A stretch of DNA of 64,000 nt, taken from assembly GCA_024509875.1 (NCBI GenBank), contig JAMPIV010000282.1, positions 30,887-94,886 on the forward strand, written 5' to 3'. Shown here piece by piece: positions 22,520 to 34,972 of the stretch (its first letter is position 1; the number at the start of each line of letters is the position of its first letter). The stretch is from Oreohelix idahoensis. Lineage: Eukaryota; Mollusca; Gastropoda; Stylommatophora; Oreohelicidae. A model generated the notes under the pieces. The model was not told the origin of the DNA. It saw nothing but the letters and a program-made list of their open reading frames with translations, and ran no database searches. The position numbers and the translations under genes are program-made.

Positions 22520-23621
22520 TAATGAAATCTATCTCCAAATAAATGGAAACAAGCTCTTAATAGCTTGAATAATCAGCTCCCTTTATCCCAATCTCTGTGG
22601 GAAACAAGCCTTTAAATAAGGTCTTGTATAATCAACTGTGCACCTCTAATAACAGCAATTAATCATCAGTTGATCCTTTCTCATAAGTTCACCACAGCTA
22701 GTAGTGTATGATCAAGTATATTTTATGGTATATGTCAACCAACAACATAAACAAAAGACAATCAAGAAAGACAATACGAAAACATTCGCAGAAATCAAAT
22801 AAGTTAAATAGAAAACTGAAGAAAATAATTACAGAACCTGTGATGATAACCGCGAGGAAATAAACAACACAAATGACGTCACAGTGTATAAATATCAAGT
22901 TGTATAGAACTAAAAGACAGGAAAGATGAGACCAACAAATACACACAAATCAAAACAAAACTAAAGAACAGGAAAAAACGCGTCTTCACAATTAACAGAA
23001 ATAGCAACAAATTGTCGCTAGCAAATTTTCAATTAAGAAAATTTGCACCTACTGAACGCTATTATAAAACCTCTATGACGTAGTATCTTTTATAATAGTC
23101 ACCTTACCCAACCTCCCACAGACTTATAAACAAATATCACATATAAACATGTAAACATAAATATACATATAGCATAAATACATATAATATAACGAAATGT
23201 GTTGCAGATAGAATGTGTTGCAGATAGAAGGCTCAGTTATAATGGTACTGTATTATGGCACTTTAATAAACACTAAATTTTGAAATAAACTATTACAAAG
23301 TTCAATGATATGTAGCAGAACACAAGAAGATCCACCGATGAAGTGTAAGACCTCTAAGTTCCATAACACTTCTTGCTAACACAGTTAATTCTTCCAAACA
23401 CACCTGCTGTGTAACGCTGTCTGTTCTATCAGAAATGTCAACAAACGCTGACCTAGATACCGTATACGCTGACAGGACAGGTCATGCTGACATCGACTCT
23501 AGAGTTGTACTGCTGGTGTTCATGTGTGTCGTAACAGGCCACAGGAAACGGTCTGGTCCCAGTAGCTGACTTCTCAAAATGTCCACTGTGCAGGTTGGCC
23601 CAGAAAGCTGGCCTACCACGT
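22520..23621 (-). other. Element B 5' untranslated region and primer-binding site
   Basis: About 1.1 kb between the 5' LTR and gag. Three bases inside the LTR edge the coding strand reads TGGTAGGCCAGC (about 23607-23618), a candidate primer-binding site. The matching tRNA is not identified. Elements A and C have similar TGG..G.CCA starts in the same place. Confidence 0.6.
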
Positions 23622-25099
<1,478 letters not shown>

Positions 25100-25762
25100 C
25101 TTACCATAGAATTGTATTAATCCTAAAAGAGATCTTACTTGTTTCTTTGTCTTTGGTGCTGTGATGTTAAGGATTTTAGAGACATTACTGTCCTCTGTAT
25201 ACAACATGCAATGACCAATACGGTGACCCAAAAAAGAGATGTCGTGAAAACCGACAAATGCCTTCGAAGGCTTAGCTGTTAAGATATAATCCCGTAAAAT
25301 AGACAGTAATGCCTTCAATCCCTGAATGTGCTCATCCCATGAGTCGCTAAAAAGACAAATGTCATCAATGTAAGTTATGACATCGGGACGATGAGAAAGT
25401 ATGCGACGCATCATGCGTACAAAGGTAGCAGGTGCGTTTACTAAACTAAATGGCATAAAATTCCATTGGAATAAGCCACGTGGAGTCGAGAAAGCAGTGA
25501 GTGGCTTTGTTTTAGGTGTCAGAGGGACTTGCCAGTATCCCTTAGACAGGTCAAATTTAGAGAAGAAAGAAGAATGAGGTAATTTGACCAATAAATCTTC
25601 CAAAAGTGGCAAAGGTTCAGCGTCGAATTGCGTAACTTTATTTAATTTCCTGTAGTATACACAAAGACGAATATTGTTATCTTTTTTTCTAATAATCACC
25701 ATAGATGAAGAATATGATGATGAAGATGGTTCAATTATATTTAATTGAAGCATCTCATCCAT
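25100..25762 (-). pseudogene. Element A reverse transcriptase, cut by element B
   Basis: Ty3/gypsy RT core with R-L-C-V-Y-Y-R-K-L-N, F-D-L-S-K-G-Y-W-Q-V-P and F-Q-W-N-F-M-P-F, then the catalytic Y-I-D-D-I-C-L-F-S-D and S-F-L-G-H-R-I-G. It stops at V-R-S-L-L-G-L-I-Q-F-Y-G-K, where the LTR of B begins. The frame then runs into TA repeats of that LTR. The D-Y of the usual V-D-Y-R motif is changed to Y-Y, a likely inactivating substitution. The continuation is on the far side of B at 11690. Confidence 0.88.
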
Positions 25763-26842
25763 TTCCTTATCAACCTTATCACGAAAGTATAAAGGGATAG
25801 GGTATGGACGAACTCGAATAGATGTATCGTCAGTTAAGAAAATATCATGTTGGATAACTGACGTATGACCTGGGATGTTAGTGAGAACTCCTCATACGAT
25901 TGAAGAAGTGATGAGACTTGCTGACGTTGATCAGCAGAAAGAGAAGAAGAAATAGTGACATCATTCCAATTTTCAGTGGAATGAAGTGGTACAACTGGTA
26001 TAGGCAATTGTACATCCTGAAAAGTAGACTCTTCTTCTTGAATAACTGACAAATTTGTATAGTATTGAATAGGGGGCGTAGGATCGTCAGTCGCTTGGAA
26101 CACTGACTGCAGATAATCAGGACGTGAGTAATACTCCTTCAACATGTTAATGTGGAAAGTTTTATGCTCGCCATTGATATCGACGATGTAGTCAACATCG
26201 GATATTCTTGAGATGATCCTAAAAGGACCTCTCCATGTAATTAGTAGACGATTGTTATGAGAAGGTAGTAAAACAAATGCTTCGTCACCAGGAAGAAGCT
26301 GGCGAAGACGTCTATACTTGTTTGCACATAGACGAGCTTTTTCTTTAGCCTGGTCGGATGATGCAGTAGCCAATCTACGAGCATCTATGATTCTCTTTCT
26401 CAAAGAGATCACATACTCATACGAGGATTGAGTTTCCTCTTCTATATTCTCTTCAACCAGTAAGTCGTGAATTAACGACATCGGTCCGCGTGGTTCTACG
26501 CCAAAAACCAGCTGGACTGGAGAAAAACCAGTAGCTTGATTTTGCACCTCGCGATACGCAAAGAGAGCAGCGGGTAGGACCCGGTCCCAATCCTGAGGGT
26601 GATCTTGAGTCATCTTACCCAACAACTGCTTGAGTGTCCTATTCTGACGCTCAATTAAACCATTTGACATAGCATGGTAGATCGAACTAAGAGATCTATC
26701 TATGCCTAACGTCTTCATAACCTGAGACATGGACTCAGAAATAAACTGGACACCATGATCCGATAAGATCTTACGCGGAAAACCAATGCGTGAAAAGATC
26801 AACATTAAAGCCTCTGCTACACTAGCAGATGAAGTGTTCTTC
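25763..26842 (-). pseudogene. Element A integrase C-terminal half and GPY/F module
   Basis: The open frame (25834-26853) begins just at the junction with element E. It contains the second integrase Asp (I-L-S-D-H-G-V-Q-F), then S-N-G-L-I-E-R-Q-N-R-T with the catalytic Glu, and A-L-F-A-Y-R-E-V. Further on is the GPY/F module (I-T-W-R-G-P-F), which in this group lies between integrase and RT. A frameshift at about 25890 separates it from the RT frame. The E insertion removed the link to the first catalytic Asp, which lies at 33637-33822. Confidence 0.88.
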
Positions 26843-26847
26843 AGAGG

Positions 26848-28982
26848 TGTCACGAAGTGTATTCGCCTTCTTTTCTCTCTGTCAATCTTTTCTCATACCA
26901 AAACATTCCTTCTCTCTAAATTCTCTATAATCCCTACCACTCATCAATACACATCAGGAGATTCCTATTTGCTTCGGAAAATAAATTCCTTTGTTCTACG
27001 TTTGACTGGCTAAGTCACTAACGCTTTGCTGTGAACCTTTTACCGCCACTTTTAGCATACGGGTACGGCAGTCATTGTCTTTTGACCTTTGACCTCAGCA
27101 ACCACAATGGAGTATTGCCTGGTATCACAATGCCACGTACCGGCCTGTTTGTGTGTGTTTGGGGGATGGAACGTAATGTCAAAAATAGGTCAGGCACCCC
27201 ACCCCTCACGTATGCAAATTATAGTCACCAAACAGAAACCTGGAGGAATTTTGGCGCGATTCTCAAAGCGCAGGGCCTATTCTGGTAAAACGGCATTCTC
27301 TCGCTAGCCGGCAGACTGACCGGGACAAATGGTTGCTCCCAAGAAATACAGAGGGGCCCGGTCATTTTAAACAGCAGTGGTTGTGAGCGCAGCGAGTAAG
27401 TGATATATATTGTTATATGAATAACATGAATTAATCATATGTTTATCTACAACATATCATGTCAGTATCTTTTGTTTTCACTGTGACAGAAATTAATATC
27501 CTTGATTTTGTACAGGAGACAACAACATTATGTATACTGAAAGTTTCATGTATTAACTACCCTTGTCCTGTTTTATACTGAATGATTTCTACTAATTCTA
27601 CTGTATGATTTCAGCCATGATTATCCTTGTCATATTTTAATCCTGAACTGATTTCTGCAAATATCCTTATTATGTTTTAATGTGTTATGATGGTATTAAT
27701 AAGGTATATGAATGCCTATCACATAAACATAGAACTATGTAATATGGGCAACAGCACTGTAGCCAATTTTATAAATGAATATGTTGACTGACTTGTAATT
27801 CAGTGGTTCTCAAACCTTGGTAGCAATGACACCCCAACATGTTACAGCAGAATAGAAAACTCTTACCCAGTGGTTCTCAAACCATTGTTGACAGTGACCC
27901 CCAAATTGATTTTATTGCTCTATGGGCACAAGGTAGACCAGTGGTTCTCAAACTTTTGATGACCACTGCCCCAAACTTCACAGTTGGTGAAGCTAACAGC
28001 CCATATGTTGAAAATCACTGCGGTAAACAAGCTGGAAGCCAGATATAGGTTGAGACCCACCTCTATGCTTATAATGTCAGTTATGCTATAATAGATAATA
28101 GGTAGCACTTTGTTAGTGATGTTAACTATGAATGTTTGTTAGATTTCTGAGGGACGATTAGCGTCTAGCAGATATGGGAAATGACTTCTCTGGCATGATT
28201 ACTAATGGAGCTTCGATTGTTTGTCAATCCAGTCCTATCAGGTTGTCATACCAGAAGACTAAACCATAAGCAGTGTTCTCAAGGGCAGACTTAATCCATC
28301 CCAGCTGGTGATGTGCCCTGAGTCAAGACGGAGAAAGCAACTTGCCATCCTCTGAAACCCTAAAAAGGACCTTGCTGGACCTGGAGTGCTTTGACATATT
28401 GAACCCTGGCAACAAGACTACATAAATTCAGCATCTGAGATGAGTATCTGAGCATGCCAGCAGAACCACTACCGAATAGTCATATTGTCCTGTGATGACA
28501 AATTAATTCTGACATGGTTCAGAACCATTCATAGATTAGGGAACATATAGTTGTACATTTGAATATATGTGAGATTCTATCTTCATTTTTGTAAACTTTA
28601 CATAACAGAGTCTGTTGTTATTTTCTTTGTAATATTTAATTGGGTTGTATAGTTTTAGTAACATAAATCTACACCCTGGGGGCAGAGCCAAAATTAATAA
28701 ACACTATTGGGTCAGGATATTTTTAATGTGGCTGGGCACCAAATCTCTTATCCATCTATATGTACTATACATAATCCTTTGTAGGATATCGGATAAAGAA
28801 TATCCTGTTTATTTTCACCAGAATTATCTTAGAAAGTTGTTTTGAGTGGACTAATTCCCGAGGAGAGACTGTGCATTCAACCTGCAGTCTGGAAGAGTTT
28901 CCTCTAAAGATTATCTTTTATTCTTCCATCAAGTCTGTCATACTTACACTTTCTCCCTCAAAACAAAAACCATTTCGCTACA
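26848..28982 (+). repeat. Element E 5' LTR
   Basis: Direct copy of 31481-33631. By eye about two dozen substitutions and one ~16-bp indel (extra sequence near 33434 in the right copy) separate the pair. The LTR is unusually long and includes hAT-like terminal motifs at 27801-28020. Confidence 0.92.
27939..28020. mobile_element. hAT-like MITE within element E LTR
   Basis: Starts CAGTGGTTCTCAAAC and ends GTTGAAAATCACTG, imperfect terminal inverted repeats of the hAT type. The flanking 8-mers AGGTAGAC and CGGTAAAC could be a decayed target duplication (6 of 8 match). Two more CAGTGGTTCTCAAACC motifs lie at 27801 and 27868. The same set is in the right LTR (about 32435-32655), so the MITE predates the retrotransposition of E. 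Confidence 0.55.
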
Positions 28983-29402
28983 CTGGGACGCTCGTGTCCG
29001 GGATTTACTTTTTTCATATTTAGACACTTGTCTGAGATATGAAAACTCTTATCTTTCCTAGACCACTACTGCTGTAGGTACTTGTCACAAATTGGTGTCC
29101 AAGTCTAGGATTAGATTAAAGAGGGGACATATAAATTACCCTAGACTAAATTACACATAAATTTTTACAAGAAAAACAGATTTTAAGTTATGTTATGAAA
29201 ACTATTCTTGGTGGTACTGCTGGTTATTAGTTACATGTTGTTAACTAATATTTAGGTTATATTTTATGTATGCTGGTTTTAAATAACATAGGTTGTTAAA
29301 ATACTTTAGTTTAGTTACGGCTATAGAAAGTATTTAGGCCTGTATTTATTTGATAGTGAGTTAGAGATCTCATACTCGCTCAGCAAAACCACTGCTGTTA
29401 AA
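28983..29402 (+). other. Element E 5' leader with primer-binding site
   Basis: The stretch directly after the LTR contains TGGGACGCTCGTGTCCGG one base inside the LTR edge, in the position of a tRNA primer-binding site. The tRNA is not identified. The remainder is AT-rich and non-coding. Confidence 0.6.
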
Positions 29403-29660
29403 ATGGATGAGATAGAAGGACTGAAGAAATGGACCGCGCAATCATATAAGATTGGAAAATTATGTGGCTTCCCGGGAAGTTTGCTGGAAAATTATGTCTC
29501 GGAACAGGTAGAATGTTTCATGAGCATAATGGGGCAACAGAACGAATGGAGAGCAAAATGCAAGGAAGAGAATGTGGAACATGAGAGACAAAAACAAGAA
29601 AAATCCCTCCAGTGTAAGGAAGAACTGCAAGAAATGGAAACTCAGTTTCAACCTACATAA
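29403..29660 (+). CDS. Element E ORF, Gag-like N-terminal part
   Basis: 85 residues. The N-terminal half (M-D-E-I-E-G-L-K-K-W onward) has a short hydrophobic/charged helix pattern. Residues about 45-82 are strongly charged (K, E, Q) and predicted coiled coil by eye. Gag proteins of many gypsy elements, including A-C here, begin with a short helix and a K/E/Q-rich coiled coil, so this is probably a Gag N-terminus. It is in the same frame as the next ORF and separated by a single TAA followed directly by ATG. That stop could be a lesion or a real boundary. Confidence 0.6.
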   Translation: MDEIEGLKKWTAQSYKIGKLCGFPGSLLENYVSEQVECFMSIMGQQNEWRAKCKEENVEHERQKQEKSLQCKEELQEMETQFQPT

Positions 29661-31445
29661 ATGGAATCCAGGGATAAACTTGAATCTAGGAATACTCATC
29701 ATGCCACTCCTTTGCCAATTTCATCACCACCCTCAGTGGGAAATATAACTGCACCACATGAAGCCAAGTCTATGTCTCAGAATTCAGGCTCAGACAGAGC
29801 AGAGGTACGGATATCTAAACAGAGACATCTAGACCATCCTGAGAACAAGATTAAGCACAAGAGTGCTGATAATCTGAAGAGACCTTCCTCATCCTCAGCA
29901 AAAACTCACAACGGGCATATCGAAAACAACCGCACCAAAAACCTGGTAAATAGGATCGCTCAAGTAAATAGGATCGCTCAACCAAATAGGATCACTCAAC
30001 GGAAAAGGAGTACGCAAACCTATGGGAAGGGGAGGGATGTTCTTGAACATCACCTGTCGGCCACCCTACATCAGTTAGACTGTAGGCGCCGAGACCCAAA
30101 CCCACAGACTTCATACAAAGCTAAGGTCCCTACCATGGATGGGAACTTGACGAAGGCCCGCAGTGGATACAGGGATTCTCAAAATGTGGAGACTGCCACA
30201 GTAAATGGAGAAGAAATCACCTGTTTGTATTATCAAGGTCTTGGGTGTGATGCCCTTGTCTCAGCCTCTGTCGTTGACCCTGATCAAGTCACCGAAGAGG
30301 ATGTTGAGGTAACAGCACCCATGATAAACAACAGAAGGATGATTTTGCCTTTAGCTTATGTAGAAGTTAGGTCGAACTTTGTAAACGGCAAAATAAAGGC
30401 CGCAATATTAGATGAACGAATTTACCCCATACCTCAAGGAGGGAAATATATCATCTTAGAAGACTCAGCACGATCCAGAGACGGCGTGACTGAACAGGCT
30501 ATGGAGACTCCAATGCCTAACTCATCTTCCAATATTTTCACTGAAAAGTTGGAAGAGTGCAAAGGGATTAACCACCCCAGTGCACTTAATTCTGAACAAG
30601 TTTTGATAGTCTCACCCACTATATGCGTGCAGAAAGTGAAGCCGGGCCAGAGTTTCTTGGTACCTGGTGGGATGAAACATGTTTCAGAAATACCTTCCTT
30701 TAACATGGGAGAAGCGGCTGTAGAGGAACAGGACCCTCAAGCACTAAGACTTCACTCAGTTCCGATAACCTCACCCACTCTCTGGGATCAGAAAGTGAAG
30801 CCGGTCCAAATTTCCTTGGTACCTGGTGGGATGAAACATGTTTCAGGAATATCTTCCTTTAACACGGGAGAAACGGCTAAAGAGGAACATGACCCTCAAG
30901 CACTTAGTCTTCAATCAGTTCTGATAATCTCACCCACTCTCTGGGATCAGAAAGTGAAGCAGGTCCAAATTTCCTTGGTACCTGGTGGGCAGGAACAACT
31001 GGTAGACTTATCTTTCTCTGTCTCTGGAGAAACAGCGATAGAGGATCATACACGCTGTCATACCTGGGGAGATAGGTATGTGTCCTTAGGCAGGTCAAGT
31101 AATATGACTAAAATAAGGTTGTGTATGAGGTTGGCAACCTCATCATGCAAAACTATTTGCTATAGACCGCATTGCAAGCAGAGCGTAGGCTTCAATGCAA
31201 GCTCTTTGCCAGGAGGCAAGCTACAATGTAGGGTCCACAAGGAGGAACATAAGAGAGGGAAGATCATACGAGCAGGATTGCTTAACGTACCTCAACTCCT
31301 TGACAATGAGGAAACGGATAGAGATGTGTTGATTACAGGCATACCGTTCGACAGAGGGAAAAGAGGAAACACTGAGATTGAAATAAAAATAGATATGAAA
31401 CAGGAAGGTATTAGCAGACAGAAGAGAATAGTCGGCTCAACTTAA
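29661..31445 (+). CDS. Element E ORF with protease-like domain and 53-residue repeats
   Basis: 594 residues, no recognised homologue as a whole. Residues 1-130 are polar, with a small N-R-I-A-Q repeat near 95-115. Residues about 178-262 look like a retropepsin fold: V-N-G-E-E-I-T-C-L-Y-Y-Q-G-L-G, then D-A-L-V-S-A-S-V-V, then L-P-L-A-Y-V-E-V and V-N-G-K-I-K-A-A. The expected D-T/S-G is Y-Q-G, so no catalytic Asp. From about 314, three repeats of exactly 53 codons (159 bp) carry K-V-K-P-V-Q and S-L-V-P-G-G-M-K-H-V; the third is partial. The C-terminus has several Cys and a K/R/E-rich end. No capsid, RT or integrase is seen. Confidence 0.7.
   Translation: MESRDKLESRNTHHATPLPISSPPSVGNITAPHEAKSMSQNSGSDRAEVRISKQRHLDHPENKIKHKSADNLKRPSSSSAKTHNGHIENNRTKNLVNRIAQVNRIAQPNRITQRKRSTQTYGKGRDVLEHHLSATLHQLDCRRRDPNPQTSYKAKVPTMDGNLTKARSGYRDSQNVETATVNGEEITCLYYQGLGCDALVSASVVDPDQVTEEDVEVTAPMINNRRMILPLAYVEVRSNFVNGKIKAAILDERIYPIPQGGKYIILEDSARSRDGVTEQAMETPMPNSSSNIFTEKLEECKGINHPSALNSEQVLIVSPTICVQKVKPGQSFLVPGGMKHVSEIPSFNMGEAAVEEQDPQALRLHSVPITSPTLWDQKVKPVQISLVPGGMKHVSGISSFNTGETAKEEHDPQALSLQSVLIISPTLWDQKVKQVQISLVPGGQEQLVDLSFSVSGETAIEDHTRCHTWGDRYVSLGRSSNMTKIRLCMRLATSSCKTICYRPHCKQSVGFNASSLPGGKLQCRVHKEEHKRGKIIRAGLLNVPQLLDNEETDRDVLITGIPFDRGKRGNTEIEIKIDMKQEGISRQKRIVGST
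30610..31050 (+). repeat. Three in-frame 159-bp tandem repeats in element E ORF
   Basis: The marker AGAAAGTGAA starts at 30631, 30790 and 30949, so the period is exactly 159 bp, a multiple of three. Copies 2 and 3 are more alike than copy 1. The third diverges after the V-P-G-G segment. Confidence 0.88.
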
Positions 31446-31464
31446 GTTAGCCGTAGGCATAAAT

Positions 31465-31480
31465 TTTAAAAGGGGGCCTA
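31465..31480 (+). other. Element E polypurine tract
   Basis: TTTTAAAAGGGGGCCTA immediately precedes the 3' LTR start at 31481. The purine run AAAAGGGGG is the expected primer for plus-strand DNA synthesis. Confidence 0.75.
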
Positions 31481-33631
31481 TGTCACGAAGTGTATTCGCC
31501 TTCTTTTCTCTCTGTCAATCTTTTCTCATACCAAAACATTCCTTCTCTCTAAATTCTCTATAATCTCTACCACTCATCAATACACATCAGGAGATCTCCT
31601 ATTTGCTTCGGAAAATAAATTCCTTTGTTCTACGTTTGACTTGCTAAGTCACTGACGCTTTGCTGTGAACATTTTACCGCCACTTTTAGCATACGGGTAC
31701 GGCAGTCATTGTCTTTTGACCTTTGGCCTCAGCAACCACAATGGAGTATTGCCTCGTATCACAATGCCACGTACCGGCCAGTTTGTGTGTGTTTGGGTGA
31801 TGGAACGTAATGTCAAAAATAGGTCAGGCACCCCACCCCTCACGTATGCAAATTATAGTCACCAAACAGAAACCTGGAGGAATTTTGGCGCGATTCTCAA
31901 AGCGCAGGGCCTATTCTGGTAAAGCGGCATTCTCTCGCTAGCCGGCAGACTGACCGGGACAAATGGTTGCTCCCAAGAAATACAGAGGGGCCCGGTCATT
32001 TTAAACAGCAGTGGTTGTGAGCGCAGCGAGTAAGTGATATAAATTGTTATATGAATAACATGAATTAATCATATGTTTATCTACAACATATCATGTCAGT
32101 ATCTTTTGTTTTCACTGTGACAGAAATTAATATCCTCGATTTTGTACAGGAGACAACAACATTATGTATACTGAAAGTTTCATGTATGAACTACCCTTGT
32201 CCTGTTTTATACTGAATGATTTCTACTAATTCTACTGTATGATTTCAGCCATGATTATCCTTGTCATATTTTAATCCTGAACTGATTTCTGCAAATATCC
32301 TTATTATGTTTTAATGTGTTATGATGGTATTAATAAGGTATATGAATGCCTATCACATAAACATAGAACTATGTAATATGGGCAACAGCACTGTAGCCAA
32401 TTTTATAAATGAATATGTTGACTGACTTGTAATTCAGTGGTTCTCAAACCGTGGTAGCAATGACACCCCAACATGTTACAGCAGAATAGAAAACTCTTAC
32501 CCAGGGGTTCTCAAACCATTGTTGACAGTGACCCCCAAATTGATTTTATTGCTCTATGGGCACAAGGTAGACCAGTGGTGCTCAAACTTTTGATGACCAC
32601 TGCCCCAAACTTCACAGTTGGTGAAGCTAACAGCCCATATGTTGAAAATCACTGCGGTAAACAAGCTGTAAGCCAGATATAGGTTGAGACCCACCTCTAT
32701 GCTTATAATGTCAGTTATGCTATAATAGATAATAGGTAGCACTTTGTTAGTGATGTTAACTATGAATGTTTGTTAGATTTCTGAGGGACGATTAGCGTCC
32801 AGCAGATATGGGAAATGACTTCTCTGGCATGATTACTAATGGAGCTTCGATTGTTTGTCAATCCAGTCCTATCAGGTTGTCATACCAGAAGACTAAACCA
32901 TAAGCAGTGTTCTCAAGGGCAGACTTAATCCATCCCAGCTGATGATTGCCCTGAGTCAAGACGGAGAAAGCAACTTGCCATCCTCTGAAACCCTAAAAAG
33001 GACCTTGCTGGACCTGGAGTGCTTTGACATATTGAACCCTGGCAACAAGACTACATAAATTCAGCATCTGAGATGAGTATCTGAGCATGCCAGCAGAACC
33101 ACTACCGAATAGTCATATTGTCCTGTGATGACAAATTAATTCTGACATGGTTCAGAACCATTCATAGATTAGGGAACATATAGTTGTACATTTGAATATA
33201 TGTGAGATTCTATCTTCATTTTTGTAAACTTTACATAACAGAGTCTGTTGTTATTTTCTTTGTAATATTTAATTGGGTTGTATAGTTTTAGTAACATAAA
33301 TCTACACCCTGGGGGCAGAGCCAAAATTAATAAACACTATTGGGTCAGGATATTTTTAATGTGGCTGGGCACCAAATCTCTTATCCATCTATATGTACTA
33401 TACATAGTCCTTTGTAGGATATCGGATAAAGAATTTATCGCCTAGAGAATATCCTGTTTAGTTTCACCAGAATTATCTTAGAAAGTTGTTTTGAGTGGAC
33501 TAATTCCCGAGGAGAGACTGTGCATTCAACCTGCAGTCTGGAAGAGTTTCCTCTAAAGATTATCTTTTATTCTTCCATCAAGTCTGTCATACTTACACTT
33601 TCTCCCTCAAAACAAAAACCATTTCGCTACA
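31481..33631 (+). repeat. Element E 3' LTR
   Basis: Second LTR of E, ends TTTCGCTACA and is followed by the target duplication AGAGG (33632-33636). Frames here, such as 31665-31922 and 32473-32682, are duplicates of those in the 5' LTR and are not called as genes. Confidence 0.92.
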
Positions 33632-33636
33632 AGAGG

Positions 33637-34095
33637 TATGGCCTCAGTCCAATGCGTACACATATCAATACAGGTAAGAATATGTGTATGTCCTCTGGCA
33701 GATGGTAGCATAAGACCAATGATATCAATAGCCATTTTATCAAATGATCTAATAGGGATGTCCGCAGCTTGAATAGGAGCCGCATGATATGCACCCCGTA
33801 CTTTAACCTCCTGACATATCACACAGGAACGACAATAGATAGTTACATCTCTATGGACGCCAGGCTAATAGAATGCGGATAGCACTCTAGATTTGGTTCG
33901 AGAAAAACCCATGTGACCTGCGCATTGAGAGTCGTGTGCATGACGTAACATCCGAGCTCTCATAGAAGATGGGACTAGAATCTGAGAACGTAAAGATGAA
34001 TCCTTTTCCCGTATCAATCTAACTAAAATACCATTTTTAAGAGCAAAGTCATGTCTAGATTTTGCATTTTTGTTGTTGGAATTATTTTTGGTCAC
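33637..34095 (-). pseudogene. Element A integrase N-terminal half
   Basis: Minus-strand segments encode the H-H-C-C zinc-binding region: R-H-A-H-D-S-Q-C-A-G-H-M-G-F, then C-R-S-C-V-I-C-Q-E-V. A-I-D-I-I-G follows with the first catalytic Asp. A stop near 33866 interrupts the zinc-binding part. The frame ends where element E is inserted, with AGAGG at 33632-33636 as the shared target. Element E thus splits the integrase core between catalytic residues one and two. Confidence 0.88.
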
Positions 34096-34972
34096 AAAGT
34101 GAAAAAAATTTCTTTAAAAAATCATCATTCTTTTGCAAATTAGCAAACAGCTCCCGTGAAATAGGAGAATCATCATCATACTTGGAATTAACCGTAGGTT
34201 CAGATGGTGTATCACGCGACACATCAGTAGCTTGCGCTCTGGTAACTACTGCATTTGCAGCATGAATATGTCGCTCTTCCCATTCAGCAATGTGCTGAAG
34301 GGTACACTCTTTTATACCATTTAATCGACCTAGTATCACATCGCTAATAGGATTCTGAAGAAGGCACGCATGGATTTTCCATGAAAAGAAAGGTGTATGC
34401 AAATTAGTAATGGCTGTAGGGAAGGTTTCCACAGTGCCGCCGAAGGTGACGCACTTGACAGTATTGCCTGTAGCACAAGAAGGGTCGATCAGCGAAGTCC
34501 ACACACCGAATGAGCCACATCCTGAGTCACACAAAATAGAACAAGGAATAGAATTAACATATCCTCTATTAAATTTTAAACAACCCTGTCCCTGGTGCAC
34601 CAACGCAGAAGTGGCCGTACAGACTGCAGGAAAACTTGGCAAAATGTGTCCGCATCGCAGCGTCGTGATCGCCTTGGGCTGGAAAAGTGTTGTACACTCG
34701 GAACAAGCTTTCACCTGATTAAAATCAAGAGAACAAGACATGGCATTATGCGTATTAGCATCTTTATCCTGTTCATTGTTAGCCTGAGTATCTCTCAAAA
34801 CAACATTGGAGTGTTGTTGTGGCTTGCTCGAAGATCTATCTCTTCGTCGCGATCGATTTTGATTATTGTCATTAAAATTGCTGTAATTACTATTTCTGCT
34901 TGAGTTGAAATCTGGATGAGTACGCCAATTATTGTCATCACTGTTGTGACTTTGGCCAAACGATCTATTCAA
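34082..34972 (-). pseudogene. Element A zinc motif and aspartic protease
   Basis: 296 residues. The first ~75 are Asn/Ser/Arg-rich, the presumed nucleic-acid-binding tail of Gag. C-S-E-C followed 13 residues later by C-G-H lies at about 90-109. Protease follows with S-I-L-C-D-S-G-C (the D-S-G active site), then F-G-G-T and V-I-L-G-R. The region after it, before integrase, is acidic. A frameshift near 34090 separates it from the integrase zinc finger. The zinc motif is at the same place and spacing in B, C and D. Confidence 0.85.

Larger units (their letters stand above)
26848..33631 (+). mobile_element. Element E: non-autonomous LTR retrotransposon with its own ORF
   Basis: LTRs of about 2.14 kb (26848-28982 and 31481-33631) start TGTCACGAAG and end TTTCGCTACA. 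Perfect 5-bp target duplications AGAGG lie at 26843-26847 and 33632-33636. After the left LTR a primer-binding-like TGGGACGCTCGTGTCCGG (28984-29001) appears. Before the right LTR there is a polypurine tract AAAAGGGGG (31469-31477). The element therefore reads on the plus strand, opposite to A. The internal 2.5 kb has no RT, RNase H or integrase. It contains one long frame (29403-31445, one stop). It must have been moved by another element's proteins. Confidence 0.9.

Noticed and set aside
26848..33631. Possible segmental duplication (two 2.1-kb direct repeats 4.6 kb apart)
   Set aside because: TG...CA ends, AGAGG duplications, a primer-binding-like site and a polypurine tract show they are LTRs of element E.
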